Assembly (NCBI GenBank): GCA_043228905.1
Contig: JBHGNT010000011.1
Span: 14,880,001-14,944,000, forward strand
DNA from: Azolla caroliniana
Lineage: Eukaryota > Polypodiophyta
DNA: 64,000 nucleotides
Direction of reading: 5' to 3'
In this document: positions 1-10,604 of the stretch, piece by piece
Layout: every line of letters starts with the position of its first letter
Numbering within the stretch: the first letter of the stretch is position 1
Notes under the pieces: generated by a model
What the model was told of the DNA's origin: nothing
Databases searched by the model: none
What the model saw: only the letters and a program-made list of their open reading frames with translations
Program-made: the position numbers and the translations under genes

Positions 1-1
1 C

Positions 2-582
2 CATATTTGGATCCCGCATTACGCCCACGTCGCGGAGCTGCTCTATGGATTGCTAAAGAAAGGGCATAATTTCGAGTGGAGAGAGGAGCATACGGAGTCG
101 GTCTGGAAGATGAAAGAAGCACTTGTTGCGGCGCCGACACTCCGGAAAGTGGTCTACGGTAAAGACATTCCGATTTACGTGACCGTAGACATGAGTCCGA
201 CCAGAATCGGATGGGTGATCAACTAGGAGGATGAGAATGGCACGAGGTTCCCCATCCGGTTCGGTGCGAAAGTCCTCAGTGAACGACAACGAGCTTTGGG
301 GTATCGTTTCGGCGGTCAAGGTCGACAAAGACTATCTGATCGGGATAGAGGTGATAATTGAGACAGACTCCCTGCCGATTCTCGGTATGGTTTCCGGATG
401 CGCGACGCCGGACCTGGCAATGCTCAGGTGGATAGCGTACATCAAGTCCCTGAATCCGGAAATACGACACATTTCCGGAAAAGACAACACCATGGCCGAC
501 ATGCTTTCAAGGGCGAGATTCGATGATGAGGACGGCATGGTTTCGGAGGACGAAGAAGTCGGTGTGGACTTCTTTGAGACGG
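2..582 (+). pseudogene. gypsy pol remnant: RT connection and RNase H
   Basis: The reading frame from base 2 begins with IWIPHYAHVAELLYGLLKKG, the RT thumb/connection of this family. It continues into RNase H (YVTVDMSPTRIGWVIN) and then meets TAG at 224-226. A second frame from about 231 carries LWGIVSAVK, IETDSLPILGM and KDNTMADMLSRARF, the rest of RNase H. About six codons around the GYAQVK stretch present in relatives are deleted, which causes the frame change. The frame is then broken by the solo LTR at 583 and resumes at 1790. This is a non-functional remnant; the assignment rests on strong similarity to the intact frames at 6862-9284 and 45557-46945. Confidence 0.85.
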
Positions 583-1050
583 TGTCGTGAAGATCCGTCA
601 CTACGCGCGGATCGTGAGGCGGAACCGCCGGGGTTCTGGACCGGAAGGATTCAAAGTCGGTACAAGCTTTGGCGCAAGCTTTGGCGAGAAAGTACTTAAG
701 ATAGATTGGGAAAGGGAGAAGTTGAGATTAAACGATTGAGAGAGATTGATTGAACTTTTATCTTTGGATTTAAGAAACAAGTTACACGATCAATTTGATA
801 ACGAATTTCTTCTTCTTAATTTCATAACAAAAAAAACGCGTTTTTTCTCCTCCCCCTTCCTTCTTTTATAGATGCTCTCATGCATATGATGCATGTGAGG
901 GTACAAGACATGCATAAAATTCATGCTTGCCATTTGGCGCTTATGTATTACATGTGGTGCATGATAACCATGTCACTCATTTTAGCTCTCATGTATGAGA
1001 ATTTACATGTAAAAGTACAATGATAGAAATATAAATTCAACTAAATGGCA

Positions 1051-1104
1051 TGGCTTAATGGTAAGCCAATTGACTCCTAACTCGAAGGTGCAAGGTTCAA
1101 ATCC
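1051..1104 (+). promoter_or_regulatory. tRNA-like Pol III A and B boxes inside family B LTR
   Basis: TGGCTTAATGG at 1051-1061 fits the Pol III A box and GGTTCAAATCC at 1094-1104 fits the B box. The 43-bp start-to-start spacing is that of a tRNA gene. The A box sits in a D-arm-like GGCTT/AAGCC hairpin. The acceptor stem does not close, so this is not a tRNA gene. The module lies antisense to the LTR's own transcription. Confidence 0.5.
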
Positions 1105-1169
1105 TTACTTGCTCTCCTTGTATATGTATATATATATATATATTTATATATTTATTTATCTAGTCACCG

Positions 1170-1420
1170 GACGCCGGTTCGCCGGATGCCGTCGGTTACC
1201 GGTGCCTCGCCGTCGCCGGATTGCCGTCGGATGCCGGTGTCTCACTAGTGCCGAATGCCGCCGGAACACCGGCTCCATCACCGGTCCGGTTTTGGTTGGC
1301 CGATGCTGCCGCCGGATGCCGTCGGTTACCGATGCCTCGCCGGATGCCGCCGCCTCGCTGTCGCCGTCGGATGCCGTCGGAACACCGGCTCCATCGCCGG
1401 TCCGGTTTTGGTTGGCCAAA
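1170..1420. repeat. GC-rich GCCGGATGCCGTCGG minisatellite in family B LTR
   Basis: Imperfect repeats of GCCGGATGCCG and CGGTTACCGGTGCCTCGCCG alternate with a repeated CACCGGCTCCATC/CCGGTCCGGTTTTGG block. The corresponding region is much shorter in the LTRs at 5733 (about 6300-6410) and 13981 (about 14545-14680). Repeat number therefore differs between copies and accounts for most of the LTR length difference. Confidence 0.8.
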
Positions 1421-1789
1421 ACCCTTTACGAGTAGCTAGCCCACCTCCACTCTTAGTTCAAGTTACCTTGAACTCTCTATGCTCCACACATAGACACAAA
1501 GATAATATCTTTTGCTCTACCTTATATATGATGAGAGCCGTATTTGTCGTGCCTATGTGGGATATCTCACAAATTTCTCTTTTCCTTTCACAAACTTTAT
1601 ACCCTCATATCTTGACATTTAGTTCTCTGTTTCTCGTGTAATAAAGTGCATTCGAAACTTCCATCATTTTGTACTTAGATATTAAATTTATTTAAAATGT
1701 TATCTTCACAATTATTGTATTATGTGATTCATACTCGATTTTGTACGTTTTATGGGATTTTCACACTATTGTCAAAAATCTTCATGATA

Positions 1790-3202
1790 ACGGCTTACAT
1801 AAAAACAAGGGAGGGGAGCACTCCAGCGCTTAACGAGTTCGACGAGAGCAAGTACGATGGGGAGTGGCTCTAGATCGGCGGGTTCCTGAAGACAATGACA
1901 CCGGACATGGCGTGGACGGAGGAAGAGACCAACCGGATTCGGAAGAAAGTGTACCGGTTCTTCCTACGGGATAAGTGCATGTGGAAGCACCCGAAGAAGA
2001 GAAACGACATTCCGCTCCGGGTTATGGTGAAGAAAGAGGAACAGGTGGAACTGTTGACGGCGTACCACAACAGTCCCTGGGCCGGACACTGTGGGACATG
2101 GGCCACATTCGAGAAACTGAAGGGGAAGTAATGGTGGACGGGACTATACTGGGACATGCATCGATTGGTGACGACCTATGAAAGCTGCTAGATGCACTCC
2201 ATAGTCCGACATCGGGATGGGCTTCACCCGACCTACCCTCCGATTGTCCACTTCAAGTGGATGGTGGATCTGGTGACGATGTCGATGGGGGTAGGGTAGA
2301 TGCGATATCAGGTGCTGGCACAGGAGAACCTGACAAACCAGGTGGAAGGCTGAGCGTTGCCGAACAAAACGATCGTGGCCGTGTGCCGATTTCTGATCGA
2401 AGAAGTGGTATGCCGGTACGAGTGCGTAGGAAAGATCGTAGCCGACCGCGGAGAACTGGACGCACAAGAGGCTGAAGAGTTGTTTGACCAGCTAGGGGTT
2501 AAACTCTCGCTCACCACGGCGTACAATCCGGAGGCGAACGGGAAGGTGGAACGCGGACACGGGCCGATCGTCAAAGAGTTAGTGCGGGCATGTGGAGGCC
2601 AAGTGGGAAACTGGTCGCGGCTCTTACCCAATACGTTGTGGGCCGACCAAACCACGCATAGTTCGGTAACCGGGTTCATGCCGGCGGAGCTGATGTACAG
2701 GTAGAAGCCGGTCACGCCAATGGAGCGAACGATCTCCTCATGGGCCATGGTGAAGTAGAGAGACGAGATGAGCCGGGAGGAGTTGTTAGCGGCGCGGATC
2801 CGATAGCTCGAGTGAAGGCTAGAGGATGTGGAACGAGCCGTAGAAAAGTTGCGGGCCGCGAGGGTAAGGAACAAGGGATGATTCGACCAGACTCATCGAC
2901 TAAGGCCAAAGAAAATTGAGGAAGGCGATTGGGTTCTGGTATATGACAGCAGTCTCGATAACCAGCACAAGGCGATGCGGAAGTTCGCAAGGAGGTGGTT
3001 CGGGCCTTACGTGGTGACAAGCACCAATGACAACAGGACCTACCATCTCGCGGAGTTTGACGGGACGAGGATGGCAGTACCGGTGGCCGGGAAAAGGATC
3101 AAAGTGTTCAAAAAGCGGCATGAGGATGAACCGGACCAGGTTGACTTGGATTGCGAGGACGACCGGTTCGGGGCAAATGGTGGTCCGAAGGACGAAGGGT
3201 AA
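1790..3202 (+). pseudogene. gypsy integrase remnant (A1)
   Basis: This continues the pol frame broken at 583. It carries the integrase zinc-binding region (GHCGTWATFEKLKGK followed by a stop), the core with MVDLV, IVADRGELD and EANGKVERGHGP supplying the D-D-E acids, and the C-terminal GPY/F-like region (ARRWFGPYVVTSTNDN). In-frame stops occur at many points, for example after ELMYR near 2701, and there are frameshifts. The frame ends near 3202 in an acidic tail. No chromodomain is present. It is the same protein as in the other family A and B elements, but degenerate. Confidence 0.85.
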
Positions 3203-3249
3203 GTGCGGATTGGTCTTCTCCAACAAGAGTCTATTTAGGCGCATACCGG

Positions 3250-4334
3250 TGTCGCGAAAATACGACGAGGATACGCGAACTTGAGGCAGGACCCCTCTGA
3301 TCAGAGGATATCACATTACTGTGTTTATATTTTTAACAATTAACGGAAATAAGAAATTTAATAATTACCATTAACAAAGGAAAAGAAACTACAATATGTC
3401 CCAAGGTTGGGATTCATAAGTTTTAGGTTTACTGAGATTAATAGAAAAGAAAAATTAGGGGTTTTGAGAGATATGGCTTTCGTAGGGAAAATTAGGGTTT
3501 TTGAGTCTTATGGCATCCGTAGCGAAATTAGGGGTTTTGAGTGTTATGGCTTCCTTAGGGAAAATTAAGGTTTATGAGAGATATGGCTTCCGTAAGGAAA
3601 TTAGGGTTAGCTAAGAAGGAAAAGAAAAATTAATAATATATAGAGAGAGAATGAGTGTAGGAAAAAAAATGTAATTTTATATGGAGTTCCCCGTTGATCA
3701 TATGCATCTCCACTTTTTGTTGCATGGCCTCTACTTTTAGTTGCATGGCTTTTTCTTTTAGTTACATGCGACCGTCCACATGACCTTTCCTTTAGTTTTC
3801 TTCACTTCACTATAATTAGCCACATGATCCTATCATCTATCCGTCTCGATCGTCGCCGGTTGTCGGATCCGCCTGATTTCCAACACCATCCGATTGCCGA
3901 TTTCACCGGTTCTGATTTGCTTACCAGCCGGTTCCGGTTTGCTTAGCGGCCGGTTTCCGGTTTTGCTTGCCGCTCGATTCCGTTTTTGCTTACCGGCCGG
4001 TTCCCGGTTTTGCTTACTAGCAAGTTCCGATTTTGCTTGCCGGCCAGTTCCGATTTTGCTTACCGGCCGGTTTTCAGTTTTTGGGAACTTGGCCACTATC
4101 ATCCATCAAGACAAAGTGGCCAAAGTGCTCTTAGCACAAATGAAAATGAGGGTCTCAAGGTGCTTATATAACAAGGGCCTTAAGTTTCCTATCTATGTGG
4201 GATAAATAATACTTCTATTTTCCCTATCTTCTCAAACATCCATCTTTTATAACATGCCATTAAGCTAATATAAAGTACTTATTTTATTTTATTATTATTA
4301 TTATTTTACATAGTGTGAGAAGATTCACACGACA
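3250..4334 (-). mobile_element. Solo LTR, family D, with CCGG target duplication
   Basis: A 1085-bp insertion starts TGTCGCGAAAAT and ends TTCACACGACA. It is flanked by CCGG at 3246-3249 and 4335-4338. Without it the host reads GCATACCGGTGGATGCGC, as in the related element near 44740. It has LTR-type ends and no coding sequence. It contains CCGGTTTTGCTTACCGG-type repeats (about 3900-4085) and CTATGTGGGATA, also found in family B LTRs, which suggests a related family in the same minus orientation. No full-length copy lies in the window. Confidence 0.75.
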
Positions 4335-4350
4335 CCGGTGGATGCGCTGT

Positions 4351-4364
4351 CAGGTGGGGGTGGA
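4351..4364 (+). other. Polypurine tract of A1
   Basis: CAGGTGGGGGTGGA lies immediately before the 3' LTR, where plus-strand DNA synthesis is primed. The same tract occurs at the equivalent position in the other family A and B elements. Confidence 0.75.
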
Positions 4365-5018
4365 TGTTGTGGAGAAAACCGTCCCTAGGCAGAATCGGAA
4401 AATAATGTGCGCGAACTAGCCCTTATACGTAGGCACAAGTTTTGTTGTAATATATATATTTAGGTACAAGTCAGCAGATGTGAATATCCTAGGTAGCACG
4501 CATTTGTTAGGTAGAAAATCGAGGCGAATCTCTATCCGAAAGGACAGAGAGTAAAGATGATGTAACGGGTTGTGAGAGCCTCCCTCCTTGGGCTATAAAA
4601 GAGAGGGAGAGGAATCGTAATGGGGATCGCTGTTGTCGAGGATGAAGTGTTGTCGGACTGGGACTGAGCTCTTCTCCTCCGTCTTTCTCTGTGTTTGCGC
4701 TATGTAGGTTTTCGGGAGGCTGACTCTGCTCCGCGGAATGCTCGAGTGCTTCCGGCAGAGTCTCCATCTCGTGTCTGTGTGCGTGTAAGCATCAGTGCTT
4801 GTCGCTCATCGGCCCGCCGGTTGTAATCCCTTTCATCTGATATATATGTATATAAACGTACACGCATTCATCTTGTTCTAATGGGTTGCGGTTTCTGTGT
4901 ATTCGTGTGAGTGCGAAGCACGGTCGTTTTTCTCGCTCACCTCCTGCTCTCTTGCTCCTCGTTCCAAGACCCTCGTGGTCCCGCCTCGTTCTACACGCAC
5001 ACGCGTAACAACGCGACA
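4365..5018 (+). repeat. 3' LTR of A1 (family A)
   Basis: This 654-bp LTR begins TGTTGTGGAGAAAACC and ends ACAACGCGACA. A TATAAAA box lies at 4594-4600 and the CCCGCCTCGTTCTACACGCA block sits before the 3' end, as in the LTRs at 16544, 43900 and 49519. The next four bases, CCAT, belong to the interrupted family C gag. Confidence 0.85.
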
Positions 5019-5552
5019 CCATCATCTACTTCGAGCTCAATCCCAATGGCCTCCCGCTCCGCTCGGTTGATCGACCTAATGAACAACAGGACTCTGTTCG
5101 CCCCCACCAAACCTTGCTGCCGCTTCAGGAGTCGAGCAAGCCGTCGCTCGAACTCTCGGAACGCCTTCGTTGCGCCCCGATGGGTTTTCGCCGATGCTAC
5201 CCACTGGTCAAAGTCATGTCGTCCCCGGCTCTTCCGCCGTCCTCCATATGTCTGCAAGAGCGCCTCTTCGAAGGCCTCCCACAAACTATGAGCTTCTCGG
5301 AGCTCCTTCACTTCCACGTGCATACGGACGACGATGACCCGATAGAAGAACTCCAGCCTCTACGTCTCGCTCCTCCATTTCCGCGTTGTAGGCTTCCAAG
5401 TAGAATGAGACATTGTCCTCGTTGAAACGGCCGACTCTTTCGACCACTCGCTCAATAGCTTGCTGTATCGTCTCCCTTCTTGTTGTTGCTCTTCCAAACT
5501 CCCTCACCGCTTCGACAAAAATTTGCGTGTAGTTGTCTTCTTCCAACTCCAT
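5019..5552 (-). pseudogene. gag N-terminal part of family C gypsy, truncated
   Basis: On the minus strand an ATG at 5552 opens MELEEDNYTQIFVEAVREFG. It continues with an IERVVERVGRFNEDNVSFYL stretch that aligns in spacing with the family A gag (AIEAVVDTIGRFGGKDATSYL). After about 75 residues the frame moves to a second frame ending near 5019 (HSLWEAFEEALLQTYGG, FREFERRLARL), matching the WEEFEGRLLKKYG and REFEERFARL blocks of family A gag. The reading frame is cut by the A1 insertion at 5018. It follows a primer site and LTR, confirming its position as the first gene of the element. It is a nucleocapsid-precursor remnant. Confidence 0.75.
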
Positions 5553-5567
5553 TTTCCCTTGCCACCC

Positions 5568-5587
5568 TTCATGTCGGGTTCACCAAA
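5568..5587 (-). other. Primer-binding site, family C
   Basis: The minus strand reads TTTGGTGAACCCGACATGAA two bases downstream of the LTR end (5590). Nearly the same 20-mer follows the 5' LTR of the family A elements. The TGGTGAACCC core ends in the complement of a tRNA CCA tail. The tRNA is not identified. Confidence 0.65.
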
Positions 5588-5589
5588 GA

Positions 5590-5732
5590 TGTCGCGGTAA
5601 TCCGCGAATGTGTGTCGAAAGGGGCGGGACCACGGGGGTCTCGGACGAGGAAGTGATTGGTGTTGAGAAGCCGACTTCTCTCCAGTCCCGACTGCACTAA
5701 TTGTGCGCAAACCAGAGCGATTCCGGATGCTA
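5590..5732 (-). repeat. Family C 5' LTR, 3' portion (split by element B)
   Basis: Starting at TGTCGCGGTAATCC on the plus strand, this is the downstream end of a minus-strand LTR next to the primer site. The rest of the LTR continues at 15064-15757 on the other side of the 9.3 kb family B insertion. The GGGGCGGGACCAC block matches the other family C LTR at 57828. Confidence 0.75.
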
Positions 5733-6789
5733 TGTCGTGAAGATCCGTTACTACGCGCGGATCGTGAGGCGGAACCGCCGGGGTTCTGGATCAGAAGGAT
5801 TTAGAGTCGATACAAGCTTTGGCGAGAAAGTACTTAAGATAGATTGGGAAAGAGAGAAGTTGAGATTACACGATTGAGAGAGATTGATTGAACTTTTAAC
5901 TTTAGATTTAAGAAACAAGTTACACGATCAATTTGATAACGAATTTCTTCCTCTTAATTTTCATAAAAAAAACCGTGTTTTTTCTCCTCCCCCTTCCCTC
6001 TTTTATAGATGCTCTCATGCATATGATGCATGTGAGGGTACAAGACATGCATAAATTGCATGTTTGCCATTTGGCGCTTATGTATTACATGTGGTGCATG
6101 ATAACCATGTCACTCATTTTAGTTCTCATGTATGAGAATTTACATGTAAAAAAGTACAATGATAGAAATATAATTTCAACTAAATAGCATGGCTTAATGG
6201 TAAGCCAATTGACTCCTAACTTGGAGGTGCAAGGTTCGAATCCTTACTTGCCCTCCTTGTATATGTAAAATTGTATATATATTTATATATTTATTTATCT
6301 AGTCGCCGGAGGCCGGATGCCGTCGGTTACCGGTGCCTCTCCGGATGCCGTCGCTAGATACCGATGCCGGATGCCGCCGGATCACGGGCTCCATCGCCGG
6401 TTCGGTTTTGGTTGGCCAAAACCCTTTACAAGTAGCTAGCCCACCTCCACTCTTAGTTCAAGTTACCTTGAACTCTCTATGCTCCACACATAGACACAAA
6501 GATAATATCTTTTGCTCCACCTTATATATGATGAGAGCTGTATTTGTCGTGCCTATGTGGGATATCTCACAATTTTCTCATTTCCTTTTACAAACTTTAT
6601 ACCCTCATATCTTGACATTTAGTTGTCCGTTTCTCGTGTAATAAAGTGCATTCGAAACCTCCATCATTTTGTACTTAGATATTAAATCTATTTAAAATGT
6701 TATCTTCACAATTATTGTACTATGTGATTCATACTTGATTTCGTACGTTTTATGGGATTTTCACACTATTGTCGAAAATCTTCACGACA
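5733..6789 (-). repeat. 3' LTR of element B
   Basis: This 1057-bp LTR adjoins the polypurine tract on its internal side. It has the best-preserved Pol III-like module of the three family B LTRs, and a short version of the GCCGG minisatellite around 6300-6410. Confidence 0.9.
6190..6243 (+). promoter_or_regulatory. tRNA-like Pol III A and B boxes (intact consensus)
   Basis: The A box TGGCTTAATGG is at 6190-6200. The B box GGTTCGAATCC at 6233-6243 is an exact consensus match. Spacing is tRNA-like. A GGCTT/AAGCC D-arm-like hairpin surrounds the A box. No closing acceptor stem is seen. It lies antisense to the element. Confidence 0.55.
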
Positions 6790-6803
6790 TCCACCCCCAC
6801 CAA
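6790..6803 (-). other. Polypurine tract of element B
   Basis: The minus strand reads TTGGTGGGGGTGGA directly before the 3' LTR, the expected plus-strand primer. Confidence 0.75.
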
Positions 6804-6861
6804 ACTGCACGTCCTCCGGTACGTGCCAAGAAGAGAAGAAGTGAGATTTCGGCTACGATGA

Positions 6862-9284
6862 TCAATTAGAATCCTCCATGTCTTCATTTTCATCCGGCCT
6901 ATTATGTTCATCGTCGAGGTAATCGAGGTCAGGATCCTTGTCTTGTCTTTTCTTGAAAATCTTTACTCTTTTTCCCGCAATGGGTACGGCCAACCTTGAT
7001 CCGTGTAGTTCCGCAAGGTGGTATGTGGCATTATCGTTGGCACTTGTCACCACATACGGCCCGAACCATCTTCTTGCGAACTTCCTTGTTGTACTGTGTT
7101 GATTGTCAAGGGTGCTGTCGTAAACCAAAACCCAATCCCCTTCTTCAATCTTCTTGGGACGAAGTCGATGCGTGTTGTCGAACCGAACTTTGTTCTTTAC
7201 TCGGGCTGCCTTCATCATCTTTCGCGCTTTTTCTAAATCTTCAGGTCTTCTTTCAAGTTGCCTTATCCGCGCCGCTAATAACTCTTCTCGGCTCATCTCG
7301 TTCTCCCACGGTATCGCTACCCATGAGGCGATCGTCCTTTCGATGGGCATAATTGGCTTTTGTCCATACATAAGCTCCGTCGGCATATACCTTGTCACCG
7401 AGCTATGTGTCGTTCTATCAGCCCACAAGGCATAGGGTAATAGTCGTGGCCAATTCCTGACTCGACCGTTGCATGCCCGTACGATGGCTTTAACGATAGG
7501 TCCATGCCCTCGCTCGATCTTCCCATTTGCTTCCAGATTGTAGGCAATCGTGAGGGAGAGCTTCACGCCTAGTCTTTCGAAGAGCTCCGTCGCTTCGTGC
7601 GCGTCCAACTCCCCTCGGTCGGCCACTATCTTCCCTACACATCCATATCGGCAAACAACATCTTCAAGTAAAAATTTACAAACGGCTGAAGTCGTCTTAT
7701 TTGTCAAGGCTTGTCCTTCCACTTGATTTGTCAAGTCTTCCCTTGCCAGCGCTAAGTACTTCATTTGTCCCACTCCCATTGGCATCGAGACCAGATCCAC
7801 CATCCATTTGAAGTGAATGGTGAGTGGGTATGTCGGCTTTAACTCATCACGATGACGTATATTTGAATATATTTGGCAAGTTTCACATGTGGACACGAAA
7901 TGGAGTACATCTTTGTACATGCTTGGCCACCAGTACTTCTCCTTCAATTTTTCGAACGTCGCCCATGTTCCTCTATGACCTGCCCAAGCACTCTCGTGGA
8001 ATTCGGTCATCAGCGTCTCTTGCTCTTCTTTCTTTACCACCACTCGACGTGGTATTCCTGTCCTTCTTTTTGGATGTCGCCAAAGGAATCCTCCCTTCAA
8101 GAAGTATCGGTAAGCTTTCTTTCGGATTCGTAGGGCCTCCTCCTTTGTCAACGAAGCATCTGTCGTCAATGTTCTTAGGAATCTACCGATGAGTAACCAT
8201 TCTCCTTCGTACTCGTTCTCGTTGAAGGCGTGGAGGGTTTGTGTGTCCTGGTCTTCCGACGACAATCGAGCCATCTTGAAGAAGTCGAGGGCGACATCTT
8301 CATCTTCCGAAACCATGTTACTTCCATTTGAAAATCTTGCCCTCGACAGCACGTCAGCCATGGCGTTCTTCTTCCTTGCGATGTGACGGATCTCTGGGTT
8401 TAAAGACTTGATGTAGGCGATCCACCTTAGCATAGCAAGATCTAGGGTCGCACATCCCGAGACCATTCCGAGAATTGGGAGACAATCTGTCTCTATTATC
8501 ACTTCTGACCCGATCAGGTAATCTTTGTCCATCTTCACTGCCGACACAATACCCCAAAGTTCCCGCTTGACTTGGGCATATCTTTGTTGCCGTTCGCTGA
8601 GAACCTTTGCTCCGAACCGGACGGCATATCGCGCATTATCTTCACCTTCTTGATTGATGACCCACCCGATTCCGGTTGGGCTCGTATCTACGGTCATGTA
8701 AATTGGTTTCCCTTCTGCATAGTCGGCCTTCCTTAGTGCCGGAGCTTCAAGAAGCAGTTTCTTTAATCTTCGCATCGTCTCTGTGTGCTCATCTCGCCAT
8801 TCGAACTTTATTCTTTTCTTTAGTAGTCCATATAACGGTTCGGCGACATGAGCGTAGTGAGGAATCCATATATGATAAAACGCGCATGCTCCAAGGAACC
8901 TTCGAACCTCCGTTTGGTTTTCGCATTCTTCTTTCATGTCTTGGATTGCGTTCACTTTGGATGGCAAGGGTTTCCGGCCGTATGCTCCACACAAGTGACC
9001 TACCACCAAGATCTCCGGTTGCCCGAATGCGGATTTTTCTCCCGAAAATGTCAAATTCGCATCTTCGAGCCTTTGAAGCACCTTCTCGCAATCTTTCATA
9101 TGATCCGCAACGAACTTTCTACAACCTTCCTTATCTTTCGATTCATCTTTCTCCTCATCCGAACATCCTTTTATCGGAATATCATCCAAGAATGGCATCG
9201 TGATGTCCGGAATGCAATCCTTCAAGACTTTATTCATGGCATTCACCATATGAGCCTCCGAGTTCGTTGCGCCTTGGGGTAAGG
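6862..9284 (-). pseudogene. pol of element B: RT palm end, RNase H, integrase
   Basis: An uninterrupted frame of about 800 codons covers the C-terminal half of RT, RNase H and the whole integrase. It starts at the TLPQG motif. The RT catalytic motif is FLDD within MPFLDDIPIKG. RNase H shows VDTSPTGIGW, KRELWG and IETDCLPILGM. The integrase zinc finger is HESAWAGHRG with CETCQ, and the D-D-E core is in MVDLVSM, ADRGELD and EANGKIERG. A GPYVV C-terminal module and acidic tail follow, without a chromodomain. The upstream RT fingers and first catalytic Asp are missing because the chromovirus derivative replaced them. The remaining frame has no stops, suggesting recent loss. Confidence 0.9.
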
Positions 9285-9643
9285 TGTCAGGATTCGAACT
9301 CTTGACATAACCATGCTATAATCGAGTGTTATGTGTTAACCACACATCTAGCATATAATCAAGTATATACTTCCTCATTGTAGGTTTTAGCTAGCATCAT
9401 GTGCATAATTTCTCCCTTGTATTATTAACACTTGGCACATGCATGCGTACCTACTGCCTACATACTCTATTGTATCACATGCGTGCACCAGGTATGCATG
9501 CCACTTAGTATAAATAGTTGAGTTCACCTTGAAGGAATTCAAGGTGAACAACACCAGTTATGGAGTCTTTCCTTTAGTACTATATTCTTTCTTGTCCATT
9601 TGGTTATCTTCTTCGTTGTCTCTTGAGTTTATGATCCGTGACA
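9285..9643 (+). repeat. 5' LTR of chromovirus derivative
   Basis: This 359-bp copy is nearly identical to 10605 onward for its first 270 bp or so. The 3' parts diverge except for the terminal ATGATCCGTGACA. A TATAAATA motif lies near 9510 and a perfect AACTCAAG-type/CTTGAAGG inverted stretch follows near 9520-9547. Confidence 0.75.
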
Positions 9644-9839
9644 GTTTGTTCACCTTCCAACTAGAAGCATCACCCATCTCCGTCATCGCCCTTGCTTCTA
9701 GAGTTACCATCGTCACTGTACCATCATCAACATCGCTTCATTTCTTATCTTCCTCGCCATTTCTATCTCCTAGTTTCTTCTCATCATTTTCATTGGCTTT
9801 ATATTTCTCCTCATCATTGTCTCTATTTTTTAGTTTCTT

Positions 9840-10470
9840 TCCCGTTCGTGTTTGTGTTCCAGCTGTTAGTGAGGGCTACACAAGGCCGCTCACTCCCATT
9901 GGTGTTCGTGTTCTAGCTGCTAGTGAGGGCTACACAATGCCGCTCACTCCCGTTGGTGTTCGTGTTCGAGTTCTTGGTGAGGGCCGCATGGTCGCTCACT
10001 CCCGTTCGTGTTCTAGTTTCCGGTGAGGACCACACATGGTCGCTCACTCCCGTTTGTGTTCTAGTCTCTGGTGAGGACCACACATGGTCCCTCATTCCAG
10101 TTATTTTTCATGTTCCACATCCTGGCGAGGACCGACATGGTCGCTCACTCTCGTTCGTGTTCCCGTCTCCGGTGAGGACCCACATGGTCGCTCACTCCAG
10201 TTATTTTTCATGTTCCACATCTTGGCGAGAACCAATATGGTTGGTCATGCCCATTACGGTTCATGTTCCAGTTCTTGGTGAGGACCACACGTCGCTCACG
10301 CCCGTTGGTGTTCATGTTCCAGTTCTCCGTGACGACCACACATGGTCTCTCATGCCTGTTGGTGTTCGTGTTCTCTATGAGAACCGCACATGGTCACTCA
10401 CACCCGTTGATATTTGTGTTCCAGTTCTAGGCGAGGACCACACATGGTTGCTCATGCCTGTTGGTGTTAA
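9840..10470 (+). repeat. Coding-like minisatellite, about 50-54 bp unit
   Basis: Roughly a dozen imperfect copies of a GTTCGTGTTC...GGTGAGGACCACACATGGTCGCTCACTCCCGTT unit run up to a chromodomain-like stretch. The unit is mostly a multiple of three. An open frame (9923-10531) therefore reads as repeats of EDHTWSLTPVGVHVPVLG. The frame drifts in places through units of different length. Confidence 0.8.
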
Positions 10471-10531
10471 ATACCTCGTCTTGTGGAAGGGTTACTCCTT
10501 GTCTAGGATTTACAAAATACTTTGGAGGTGA
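10466..10531 (+). pseudogene. Chromodomain remnant at end of chromovirus pol
   Basis: VKYLVLWKGYSLSRIYKILW, followed by a stop, resembles the YLVKWKGY strand of the chromodomain at the C-terminus of chromovirus integrases. It directly follows the minisatellite repeats in the same frame and lies about 70 bp before the polypurine tract, the usual place for the pol C-terminus. Only about 15 residues are recognisable, so the call rests on motif and position. Confidence 0.55.
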
Positions 10532-10604
10532 TCTATGATTGTCATCAACAATATCCCCTTAACCCGACAAACGATTTGGGAAGGCATCGTTGGAGGGGGG
10601 ATAA

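Larger units (their letters stand above)
583..1789 (-). mobile_element. Solo LTR, family B, with 4-bp target duplication
   Basis: The sequence starts TGTCGTGAAGAT and ends ATCTTCATGATA, the decayed partner of ATCTTCACGACA (two C-to-T changes). It matches both LTRs of the family B element (5733-6789 and 13981-15063) throughout, except for an expanded GC-rich repeat. The target duplication is ACGG (579-582 and 1790-1793). Deleting the LTR and one ACGG rejoins the host pol frame at the RNase H/integrase linker. No internal element sequence is present, so this is a solo LTR left by LTR-LTR recombination. It is in minus orientation, judged from the full-length copy. Confidence 0.9.
1..5018 (+). 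mobile_element. Ty3/gypsy element A1, 3' part (family A)
   Basis: The window opens inside pol of a plus-strand Ty3/gypsy element. The end of RT, RNase H, integrase, a polypurine tract and a complete 3' LTR follow in the usual order. Two solo LTRs interrupt it (583-1789 and 3250-4334). Removing each with one 4-bp duplicate restores continuity with the related element at 43900-50217. The coding frame has many stops and frameshifts, so the copy is dead. Its right edge (5018) lies inside the gag of a minus-strand family C element, so A1 is the younger of the two. The 5' half lies outside the window. Confidence 0.85.

Noticed and set aside
6183-6260. Possible tRNA gene in the family B LTR
   Set aside because: A and B boxes and a D-arm-like hairpin are present, but no 7-bp acceptor stem or proper anticodon arm closes. 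Kept only as a Pol III-like module.
9529-10531. Secreted repeat protein suggested by the hydrophobic start and EDHTWSLTPVGV repeats
   Set aside because: The frames change within the array, it lies between two LTRs, and it ends in a chromodomain-like stretch, so it is transposon sequence.
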